A DNA stretch of 5,905 nt from Ardenticatenaceae bacterium. Its GTDB lineage: Bacteria; Chloroflexota; Anaerolineae; Promineifilales; Promineifilaceae. Location: positions 1 to 5,905 of the forward strand of contig JACKBV010000066.1 in the NCBI GenBank assembly GCA_020634315.1, read 5' to 3'. Under the pieces are notes generated by a model. It worked only from the letters and a program-made list of their open reading frames with translations. It was not told the DNA's origin and did not search any database. The position numbers were made by a program, and so were the translations under genes. Shown piece by piece: positions 1 to 5,494 of the stretch. Numbering within the stretch: position 1 is the stretch's first letter; each line of letters begins with the position of its first letter.

Positions 1-42
1 TCATACTTTCCGCTATCATAGACCCATCTTAAACCCTGCAAC

Positions 43-48
43 AAGAGG
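43..48 (+). promoter_or_regulatory. Ribosome binding site of the asparaginase-like gene
   Basis: AAGAGG lies 8 bases before the ATG at 57, a good Shine-Dalgarno match at normal spacing. It supports ATG 57 over the GTG two codons later. It is the only convincing ribosome binding site in the window; the other genes have weak or no such motif. Confidence 0.6.
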
Positions 49-56
49 TTCAGCCT

Positions 57-545
57 ATGTGTGTGCGAATCATCATTACCGGTGGCACATTCGATAAACA
101 ATATGATGAAATCAAAGGAGAACTGACCTTTAAGGACAGCCATTTACCTAAAATTTTGGAACAAGTGCGTGTAACAAGTTGCACGACGCTAGAGATCAAT
201 CAACTCATCGACAGCCTGTACATGACAGATGAACATCGGCAGCGCATCTTAATCTCTTGCCAACGAGCGCCCGAAACACAAATTGTCATCATTCACGGCA
301 CCGACACGATGGTGGAAACGGCACAATTGCTGGGCAAAGCCAGCTTGAGCAAGACCGTCGTCCTCACCGGCGCCATGATTCCTTATGCAGTTAATGGCTC
401 CGACTCGCTCTTTAATTTGGGATATAGTGTTAGTGCAGCACAGTTATTATCTACTGGGGTATACATCACAATGAACGGCCGTATCTTTTCCTGGGATAAC
501 GTGCGCAAAAATCGAGAGAAAGGTGTATTTGAACCAATTACCTGA
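57..545 (+). CDS. Short single-domain asparaginase-family protein
   Basis: This 162-residue protein matches the N-terminal domain of L-asparaginases, which hydrolyse asparagine to aspartate and ammonia. Seen in the sequence: the N-terminal strand and nucleophile loop IIITGGTFDK (residues 5-14, Thr11 at the nucleophile position), the second signature HGTDTMVETAQLL (80-92, Thr82 and Asp83) and LTGAMIPY (103-110). Lys151 in DNVRKN probably matches the catalytic lysine of canonical enzymes (inferred by aligning from memory). There is no signal peptide, so it should be cytoplasmic. Canonical enzymes are about 330 residues, with a C-terminal domain that helps build the active site of the partner subunit. 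That domain is absent: a stop follows GVFEPIT and the next gene is unrelated. Short stand-alone members of this length are known, so it is probably complete rather than a fragment, but activity on asparagine is unproven. GC is about 45%, below the carboxylase genes downstream. It lies 65 bases before the next gene and shows no functional link to it. Confidence 0.85.
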   Translation: MCVRIIITGGTFDKQYDEIKGELTFKDSHLPKILEQVRVTSCTTLEINQLIDSLYMTDEHRQRILISCQRAPETQIVIIHGTDTMVETAQLLGKASLSKTVVLTGAMIPYAVNGSDSLFNLGYSVSAAQLLSTGVYITMNGRIFSWDNVRKNREKGVFEPIT

Positions 546-610
546 CAGGAATTTTGTCACCTCACAAACATGTCATTACTCATATCTTTCCTTTTTGACT
601 TTCAGTTACA

Positions 611-1057
611 ATGCTTGAGGATATGAATAGGCAACGAACAACGCGCCCTCGTTCCGTAACTATCATGCTTTGGGGGGTTATCCTCATTGGAGCATGGAAC
701 GGAGGGCGCGTGATTGTTTTATTGCAGCAAAACCTGCCAGCGGCAGTTCATGCCAAACTTGATCCACGCCTGCGCCTGCTAATGGCGCTCATATGGGTAA
801 TTTTCTTCACGGGAACGGCCGTTGCCTTATGGCAAAAACGGCCGTTTTCCCGCCACCTCATTCCCAACCTGATTCTTAGCTATGCATTGTTTAATCTCAG
901 CCTGCTTGCCCTCGGCATACGCACCCCACTGAACCGGCAAAGTTGGCTGATGGAGATCGTTTTATACACAGGCCTGGTGCTGTTCAGCTATTGGGCTATG
1001 AATAGACCGGCCACCATATCATATTTTTCACACAAGGAGAGCCTGGAACGGCCGTAA
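611..1057 (+). CDS. Predicted four-helix integral membrane protein, function unknown
   Basis: I do not recognise this 148-residue protein. It shows four hydrophobic segments: about residues 16-38, 56-74, 83-103 and 112-130. The N-terminus is rich in Arg and polar (MNRQRTTRPR), which suggests an inside N-terminus, and the C-terminal tail of about 18 residues is polar. Short loops and the lack of conserved charged residues within helices give no hint of catalysis. ATG 611 has no Shine-Dalgarno motif. A second in-frame ATG at 623 has GAGG only 2 bases before it, too close to be a normal site, so the start is uncertain by four codons. The gene carries three copies of the palindrome ACGGCCGT (815, 838, 1048), the last running into the stop codon, which suggests its sequence is under weak constraint. 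It may be a lineage-specific protein. It is separated from the carboxyltransferase gene by a 66-base repeat-filled spacer. Confidence 0.7.
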   Translation: MLEDMNRQRTTRPRSVTIMLWGVILIGAWNGGRVIVLLQQNLPAAVHAKLDPRLRLLMALIWVIFFTGTAVALWQKRPFSRHLIPNLILSYALFNLSLLALGIRTPLNRQSWLMEIVLYTGLVLFSYWAMNRPATISYFSHKESLERP

Positions 1058-1058
1058 C

Positions 1059-1100
1059 CCATCACGGAACACGAATCACCGTTTACCGCTTACGGAACAC
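1059..1100 (+). repeat. Degenerate 7-bp tandem repeat array, spacer 1
   Basis: Six uninterrupted 7-base units fill most of the spacer before the carboxyltransferase gene: ccatcac (1059), ggaacac (1066), gaatcac (1073), cgtttac (1080), cgcttac (1087) and ggaacac (1094). Every unit ends in AC, and ggaacac occurs twice. A related cgtaac at 1053-1058 overlaps the end of the previous gene. The unit gaatcac and its flanks (ACGAATCACCG, 1071-1081) recur in the spacer at 2723-2733, which supports a common repeat family. No protein-coding signal is visible here. Confidence 0.75.
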
Positions 1101-1123
1101 AGCCCTTCCAGCACAAGAAACTT

Positions 1124-2665
1124 ATGGACAAGATCGAACAACTCAACAAACTTCGTGCGCAATCCCATGCGGGCGGCGGCGAAAAACGCATCGCCCAACA
1201 AAAAGCCAAAGGCAAGATGACAGCCCACGAGCGCATCGAACTCCTCCTCGACCGGGGTTCCTTCCACGAACTCGACGCCTTTGTCACCCATCGCGAACGC
1301 AACTTCGGCATGGACAAACAGATCATCCCCGGCGACAGCGTCGTCACCGGATGGGGCACCATAGACGGCCGTCTCGTATACGTCTTCAGCCAAGACTTCA
1401 CCGTCTTTGGCGGCAGCCTCAGCGGCGCACATGCCGAAAAAATCGTCAAAATCATGGATATGGCCATGCGCAACGGCGCACCCGTCATCGGCATCAACGA
1501 CTCCGGCGGCGCACGCATCCAGGAAGGCGTTGTCAGCCTCGGCGGTTACGCCGACATCTTCCTGCGCAACACCCTCGCCTCCGGCGTCATCCCCCAAATC
1601 AGCTCCATCATGGGGCCATGTGCCGGTGGTGCCGTCTACTCCCCCGCCCTCACCGATTTCATCTTCATGGTCAAAGAAACCAGCCACATGTTCATCACCG
1701 GCCCCGACATCGTCAAAACCGTCACCGGTGAAGATGTAACCTTTGAAGAACTGGGCGGCGCGACAGCACACACAGCCAAAAGTGGTGTTGCCCACGTTGC
1801 CACAGAAACAGAAGAAGATTCCCTCTACCTCATCCGCGAATTGATGAGCTACCTACCTTCCAACAACATGGAAGACCCGCCCTTCAAAAAAGGCAAAGAC
1901 GACGATCTGCGCACCGAAGAAAGCCTCAACACCATCGTCCCCGACAACCCCAACAAACCCTACGACATCAAAGATGTGATCAAACTCATCATGGACAATG
2001 GCGAATTCTTCGAAATTCAAGAAGCTTACGCACAAAACATCGTCGTTGGCTTTGCCCGTCTTGGTGGCTACAGCGTCGGCGTCGTCGCCAACCAACCCAT
2101 GGTATTGGCCGGCGTACTCGACATCAAAAGCAGCGAAAAAGCAGGTCGTTTCGTGCGTTTCTGCGACGCCTTCAACATTCCGCTCATCGTCTTTGAAGAT
2201 GTGCCCGGCTTCCTGCCCGGTCTCGACCAAGAACATGGCGGCATCATCCGCCATGGCGCAAAACTGCTCTACGCCTTCTGCGAAGCCACTGTGCCCAAGA
2301 TCACCGTCGTTACACGCAAAGCTTATGGCGGCGCTTACTGCGTCATGAACAGCAAACACATCCGCGCCGACCTCAATCTGGCCTGGCCCACGGCCGAAAT
2401 CGCCGTCATGGGGCCAGACGGTGCCGTCAAGATCATCCATCGCAATGAATTAAGAGAAGCGGCCGATTCCGAAGCACGCAAAACCGAACTGGTTGCCGAA
2501 TACCGCGAATTGTTCGCCAATCCCTACGTCGCCGCCGAATATGGGTATGTCGATGACGTCATCATCCCCAGCGAGACTCGACCACGGCTCATCAATGCTC
2601 TGCACATGCTGCAAAACAAACGCGACCAAAACCCGCCGAAAAAGCACGGGAATATCCCTCTCTAA
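1124..2665 (+). CDS. pccB: Acyl-CoA carboxylase carboxyltransferase (beta) subunit, PccB/MmdA type
   Basis: This cytoplasmic 513-residue protein transfers a carboxyl group from carboxybiotin to an acyl-CoA. It has the two crotonase-fold halves of the family. The N half has the conserved start GGGEKRIAQQKAKGKMTAHE (17-36), SGGARIQEG (128-136) and GPCAGGAVYSPAL (164-176). The C half has EDVPGFLPGLDQEHGGI (358-374), RKAYGGAYCVMNSKHI (398-413) and WPTAEIAVMGPDGAV (421-435). The paired Gly-Gly-Ala motifs (129-131, 168-170, 402-404) are where the oxyanion holes form in this family. Length and the ending PPKKHGNIPL match full-length PccB and MmdA proteins. The N-terminus supports ATG 1124, although no Shine-Dalgarno motif precedes it. 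The symbol marks the family, not a proven substrate. Position 406 is Cys where propionyl-CoA carboxylases carry Asp, so acetyl-CoA, propionyl-CoA or another acyl-CoA are all possible. Codons often end in C, more than in the next gene. Biotin carboxylase and carrier genes follow, making a full enzyme. A methylmalonyl-CoA decarboxylase role is less likely, as no membrane subunit is nearby. Confidence 0.96.
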   Translation: MDKIEQLNKLRAQSHAGGGEKRIAQQKAKGKMTAHERIELLLDRGSFHELDAFVTHRERNFGMDKQIIPGDSVVTGWGTIDGRLVYVFSQDFTVFGGSLSGAHAEKIVKIMDMAMRNGAPVIGINDSGGARIQEGVVSLGGYADIFLRNTLASGVIPQISSIMGPCAGGAVYSPALTDFIFMVKETSHMFITGPDIVKTVTGEDVTFEELGGATAHTAKSGVAHVATETEEDSLYLIRELMSYLPSNNMEDPPFKKGKDDDLRTEESLNTIVPDNPNKPYDIKDVIKLIMDNGEFFEIQEAYAQNIVVGFARLGGYSVGVVANQPMVLAGVLDIKSSEKAGRFVRFCDAFNIPLIVFEDVPGFLPGLDQEHGGIIRHGAKLLYAFCEATVPKITVVTRKAYGGAYCVMNSKHIRADLNLAWPTAEIAVMGPDGAVKIIHRNELREAADSEARKTELVAEYRELFANPYVAAEYGYVDDVIIPSETRPRLINALHMLQNKRDQNPPKKHGNIPL

Positions 2666-2667
2666 AT

Positions 2668-2738
2668 CGTGACCCGTGAACCTTAACCCGTAAACCGATT
2701 ACCTGATTACGGATTACCGATTACGAATCACCGATTAC
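2668..2738 (+). repeat. Degenerate 7-bp tandem repeat array, spacer 2
   Basis: Almost the whole spacer between the carboxyltransferase and biotin carboxylase genes divides into ten 7-base units with one extra base at 2703: cgtgacc (2668), cgtgaac (2675), cttaacc (2682), cgtaaac (2689), cgattac (2696), tgattac (2704), ggattac (2711), cgattac (2718), gaatcac (2725) and cgattac (2732). The consensus is close to CGATTAC, and the 3' part is the most regular. It begins 3 bases after the stop codon and ends 16 bases before the next start. It is not a terminator: it has no stem followed by a T run. Confidence 0.85.
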
Positions 2739-2754
2739 AGAAACGGAATAAACC

Positions 2755-4281
2755 ATGAAACGAGAAGACGGATTACTTACAAAAAGATTTGACAAACTAC
2801 TCATTGCCAATCGGGGCGAAATAGCCATGCGTATTTTGCGGGCATGCCACGAACTTGGCATTAAAACGGTGGCCGTATACTCCGACGCAGATCGCAACGC
2901 GCCACACGTCCGCTATGCGGACGAGGCGTATCACATCGGCGCACCGCCCGCACGAGAAAGCTACCTGGTCATCGAAAAAATCCTGGACATCGCCAAACGT
3001 TCCGGCGCAGAAGCCATTCATCCTGGCTATGGTTTTCTCGCTGAACGCGCCGTATTTGCCCAGGCTTGTGTGGACAACGACATTGTCTTTGTTGGGCCAC
3101 CAGCACGCGCCATCGACATTATGGGCGACAAACAAGAAGCACGCCAGACTGTAAAAGCAGCCGGTGTGCCCATCGTTCCCGGCACCGAACCAGGCCTGAA
3201 CGATGAAGAAATGATTGCCGCCGCAGCCGAAATCGGGTTTCCCGTGTTGGTGAAAGCCGTTGCTGGCGGTGGTGGCAAGGGCATGCGCCCGGTACACCGC
3301 GCTGAAGATTTGCCCGATGCCATTGCCGGGGCACGGCGCGAAGCGCTTTCTGCGTTTGGCGATGACGTGGTCTACCTGGAAAAGATGATCACGGAAGCGC
3401 GGCACATTGAAATTCAACTGCTGGCTGATGCCCATGGCAACGCCGTTTATTTGGGCGAGCGCGAATGTTCATTACAACGTCGTCACCAAAAGTTGATTGA
3501 GGAAGCGCCGTCGTTTGTCGTAGATGAAGATTTGCGCCAACGGATGGGTGCGGTCGCTGTGGCTGCGGCGAAAGCGGTGAATTATGTCAACGCAGGCACC
3601 ATTGAATTTCTGGTTGATAAGGATAAAAATTTCTACTTCCTGGAGATGAACACCCGCTTGCAAGTCGAACATCCGGTGACGGAACTGGTCACGGGCATTG
3701 ATATTGCCCAAGAGATGCTGCGTGTTGCCCGTGGGCGTAAATTGCGCTTTTCACAAGAAGACATCCAGATTAAAGGGTGGGCCATTGAGTGCCGTATTAA
3801 TGCAGAAGACCCCTACAACAACTATTTACCATCCACCGGCACAATCACCACGATGCGGCTGCCAACCGGGCCAGGGGTGCGCGTCGATACAGGCGTCTTT
3901 CCCGGATACGAAATCACGCCTTACTATGATTCGATGATTAGCAAGCTGATTTGCTATGGGGAAACACGCGGCGAGGCCGTGCTGCGCATGCGGCGTGCGC
4001 TGGAAGAGTATCGCATCATGGGCGTGAAAACGAATATCCCATTTCACCAAATCATGGTGGAAAGCCATCGCTTCTTGACAGGCCAGTTTGACACAAGTTT
4101 TGTGGAAACGCGCTTCAGCATGGAAGAAGGCGAAGGGGAATCTCATGATTTGGAGGCGGCCATTTTTGCAGCGTTGGCGGCGCACCGTCAAGGACAGCAG
4201 GCCAGCCAGATTGTGGCTCGTGGCGCACGGGATACAAGCAATTGGAAATGGTACAGCCGTTGGGAACGGTTACGGAAGTGA
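2755..4281 (+). CDS. accC: Biotin carboxylase subunit of acyl-CoA carboxylase
   Basis: This 508-residue cytoplasmic enzyme carboxylates biotin on the carrier protein using ATP and bicarbonate. The order of domains is clear. The N-terminal domain has KLLIANRGEIAMRI (14-27) and HPGYGFLAERAVFA (89-102). The ATP-grasp region has the glycine-rich lid AGGGGKGMR (170-178), ECSLQRRHQKLIEEAPS (237-253) and FLEMNTRLQVEHPVTE (295-310), which holds the metal-binding Glu297, Asn299 and catalytic Arg301. The C-terminal domain has GWAIECRINAEDP (341-353), YLPSTGTI (357-364) and YYDSMISKLI (390-399). No key residue appears lost. The core ends near residue 450, as in the roughly 450-residue AccC. A tail of about 58 residues with an Ala-rich helix and a Trp-rich end (NWKWYSRWERLRK) follows; its role is unknown to me. 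The carrier and the carboxyltransferase are not fused to it, unlike in many PccA or AccA3 proteins. ATG 2755 is preceded by an in-frame TAA one codon upstream, which fixes the start region. Only a weak GGA lies upstream. The gene ends 14 bases before the carrier gene. Confidence 0.98.
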   Translation: MKREDGLLTKRFDKLLIANRGEIAMRILRACHELGIKTVAVYSDADRNAPHVRYADEAYHIGAPPARESYLVIEKILDIAKRSGAEAIHPGYGFLAERAVFAQACVDNDIVFVGPPARAIDIMGDKQEARQTVKAAGVPIVPGTEPGLNDEEMIAAAAEIGFPVLVKAVAGGGGKGMRPVHRAEDLPDAIAGARREALSAFGDDVVYLEKMITEARHIEIQLLADAHGNAVYLGERECSLQRRHQKLIEEAPSFVVDEDLRQRMGAVAVAAAKAVNYVNAGTIEFLVDKDKNFYFLEMNTRLQVEHPVTELVTGIDIAQEMLRVARGRKLRFSQEDIQIKGWAIECRINAEDPYNNYLPSTGTITTMRLPTGPGVRVDTGVFPGYEITPYYDSMISKLICYGETRGEAVLRMRRALEEYRIMGVKTNIPFHQIMVESHRFLTGQFDTSFVETRFSMEEGEGESHDLEAAIFAALAAHRQGQQASQIVARGARDTSNWKWYSRWERLRK

Positions 4282-4295
4282 TGAGTGGGTGAATT

Positions 4296-4808
4296 ATGAA
4301 ATATTACACAAAAGTCAATAACCAGGAATACGAAATCGAAATTGACCACGAACATGAAATAACGGTCAATGGCGAGAAGTATGTCATTGATTTCCAACAG
4401 TTACCCGATGCCGGACTGGCCTCGCTGCTGATTAATAACCAATCCCTGGAAGCTGTGGTGGAAGATCAGGATGAGAGCTGGGAAGTCTTGATGATGGGTA
4501 AACTGTACACAGTGAAGGTTCAGGATGAGCGCACTTACCGGCTGGCGCTGGCGCGTGGCTTGAGCGCGGACAGCGGCGAAGGTGAGGTAAAAGCGCCGAT
4601 GCCGGGGATCATCATCGCGGTTCCGGCCGTTGTGGGCAACGTGGTAAAACAGGGAGATAAAGTCATCATTTTGGAATCGATGAAGATGGAAAATGAACTG
4701 CGTGCGCCTCGTGACGGTATCATTACGCAAGTAAAAGTGACGACCGGTGCCAGCGTAGAGAAAGATCAAGTGTTGATTGTTATCAGCGACCCGGAAACGG
4801 GCGATTAG
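4296..4808 (+). CDS. Biotin carboxyl carrier protein of acyl-CoA carboxylase
   Basis: This 170-residue protein carries the biotin that shuttles carboxyl groups between the two preceding enzymes. The C-terminal biotinyl domain (about 96-166) is typical: VKAPMPGIIIAVPAVVGN (98-115), VKQGDKVIILESMKMENEL (117-135) and APRDGIITQVKVTTGASVEKDQVL (137-160). Lys130 in ESMKMEN is the expected biotinylation site; Ser replaces the more common Ala before MKM, a frequent variant. The first 90 residues are rich in beta strand, with repeated short patterns such as VNGEKYVIDF (24-33), NNQSLEAVV (47-55) and MGKLYTVKV (67-75). They resemble the BT-type region that links carrier to carboxylase in propionyl-CoA carboxylase alpha chains, so they probably dock the carrier to its partners (inference). 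The short 14-base gap after the biotin carboxylase stop supports co-transcription and translational coupling. No biotin protein ligase gene is in the window, so it must be elsewhere. Confidence 0.96.
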   Translation: MKYYTKVNNQEYEIEIDHEHEITVNGEKYVIDFQQLPDAGLASLLINNQSLEAVVEDQDESWEVLMMGKLYTVKVQDERTYRLALARGLSADSGEGEVKAPMPGIIIAVPAVVGNVVKQGDKVIILESMKMENELRAPRDGIITQVKVTTGASVEKDQVLIVISDPETGD

Positions 4809-4817
4809 GTGAGTTGT

Positions 4818-4874
4818 TGCTGGTAATCGGCAATCAGTTATCGTGCAATGGTGACTGATTGCCGATTACCGGCG
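4818..4874 (+). repeat. Long inverted repeat (hairpin) made of opposed 7-bp units, spacer 3
   Basis: Two 17-base arms are perfect reverse complements: GGTAATCGGCAATCAGT (4822-4838) and ACTGATTGCCGATTACC (4854-4870). Pairing extends outward to 4818/4874 and inward to about 4842/4850 with G-T pairs, leaving a small loop near 4844-4848. The arms are the same 7-bp repeats as in the other spacers, read on the minus strand first (4823, 4830, 4837) and then on the plus strand (4849, 4856, 4863). No T run follows, so this is not a standard intrinsic terminator. The right arm ends 4 bases before ATG 4879, so folding would cover the ribosome binding region of the next gene. Confidence 0.85.
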
Positions 4875-4878
4875 TGGA

Positions 4879-5487
4879 ATGACAAACGTGCAGCAAAATC
4901 TGGAAGTAGAAGTTAAGTTTTTGGCGGCAGACCTGGAGCAAGTACGCGCAAAATTGGCGGAGGTTGGCGCTGTGCTGACAAAAGCGCGGGTGTATGAACG
5001 CAATGTGCGCTTTGACACGGCCGATGAGGCGCTGCGACAACGAGATGAACTGCTGCGGCTGCGACAAGACACGGCCGTTACCCTCACCTTCAAAGGGCGC
5101 TCTTTGGAAGCAGAACAACAAAGCGAGGCAAAAGTACGCGAAGAGTTGGAAGTTCAGGTCAGCGATTATGAAACGGCCGTTGCCATCATTCAACGTCTCG
5201 GTTTCACGCCGCAACAGGTTTACGAAAAGTACCGCGAAACCTGGCGGCTGCACGATGTCGAAATCGTGCTCGATGAACTGCCATTCGGCCAATTTATCGA
5301 GCTAGAAGGTACAGAAGCGGCGATTAAGGAAACGGCCGTTCAACTCAATTTACCCTGGGAAAACCGCATCGTCAGCAACTATCTGGCGCTGATGGCGGCC
5401 ATCAAACAGCGGCACAACCTCCCCTTTGATGATCTGACTTTTGCCAACTTTGCAGGATTACCCATTTCCGTGGCAGATGTGTTATAA
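4879..5487 (+). CDS. CYTH domain protein (class IV adenylate cyclase / triphosphate-handling family)
   Basis: This 202-residue soluble protein belongs to the CYTH superfamily, whose tunnel-shaped beta barrel binds triphosphates with metal ions. Members include CyaB-type adenylate cyclases, thiamine triphosphatases and inorganic triphosphatases. Seen in the sequence: the hallmark ExExK near the N-terminus (LEVEVKF, Glu9, Glu11, Lys13), paired arginines in LLRLRQD (Arg60, Arg62), LTFKGR (69-74, Lys72), EEL/EVQV (88-94), KYRETW (117-122) and DELPFGQFIELEG (132-144), with acidic residues Glu128, Asp132, Glu141 and Glu143 that would bind metal. The pattern, including the GxFIELEG strand, fits the CyaB-like branch best, but the substrate cannot be told from sequence; triphosphatase activity is as likely as cAMP synthesis. 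Residues 160-202 form a C-terminal extension, LPFDDLTFANF, that may close the barrel. The gene lies 70 bases after the carrier gene behind a strong hairpin and has no clear Shine-Dalgarno motif. Three ACGGCCGT copies fall within it. Any link to fatty-acyl metabolism is unproven. Confidence 0.92.
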   Translation: MTNVQQNLEVEVKFLAADLEQVRAKLAEVGAVLTKARVYERNVRFDTADEALRQRDELLRLRQDTAVTLTFKGRSLEAEQQSEAKVREELEVQVSDYETAVAIIQRLGFTPQQVYEKYRETWRLHDVEIVLDELPFGQFIELEGTEAAIKETAVQLNLPWENRIVSNYLALMAAIKQRHNLPFDDLTFANFAGLPISVADVL

Positions 5488-5494
5488 CAGCAGC

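Noticed and set aside
1..56. Promoter with TATCAT at 14-19 as -10 box
   Set aside because: A -35 box would lie before the window, so the match rests on six bases and cannot be supported.
543..559. Possible terminator after the asparaginase-like gene (TGACA...TGTCA)
   Set aside because: Only five pairs, with no GC-rich stem and no T run directly after it.
595..612. TTGACT and TACAAT as a promoter for the membrane protein gene
   Set aside because: The two boxes are only 6 bases apart and the second overlaps the start codon, so they cannot work as a -35/-10 pair.
1076..1795. Long open frame on the minus strand opposite the carboxyltransferase (239 codons)
   Set aside because: It is low-complexity and rich in Asp, Gly and Ala, as expected from the reverse of C-ending codons. 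It lies wholly against a clearly real gene and shows no domain.
1853..2440. Minus-strand open frame of 195 codons in the same gene
   Set aside because: Same cause: the complement of a strongly codon-biased gene; composition is unlike a real protein and no motif is present.
2668..2738. CRISPR array
   Set aside because: The units are 7 bases, directly adjacent and degenerate, with no spacers and no cas genes nearby.
2797..3435. Minus-strand open frame opposite the biotin carboxylase
   Set aside because: The plus strand here carries unmistakable ATP-grasp motifs; the shadow frame has none.
4818..4874. Rho-independent terminator between the carrier and CYTH genes
   Set aside because: The stem is long and strong, but the following bases (tggaatgacaaacg) contain no T run, so ordinary intrinsic termination is unlikely.
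4834..5292. Minus-strand open frame opposite the CYTH gene
   Set aside because: The CYTH frame on the plus strand has the ExExK and other family motifs; the reverse product resembles nothing I know.
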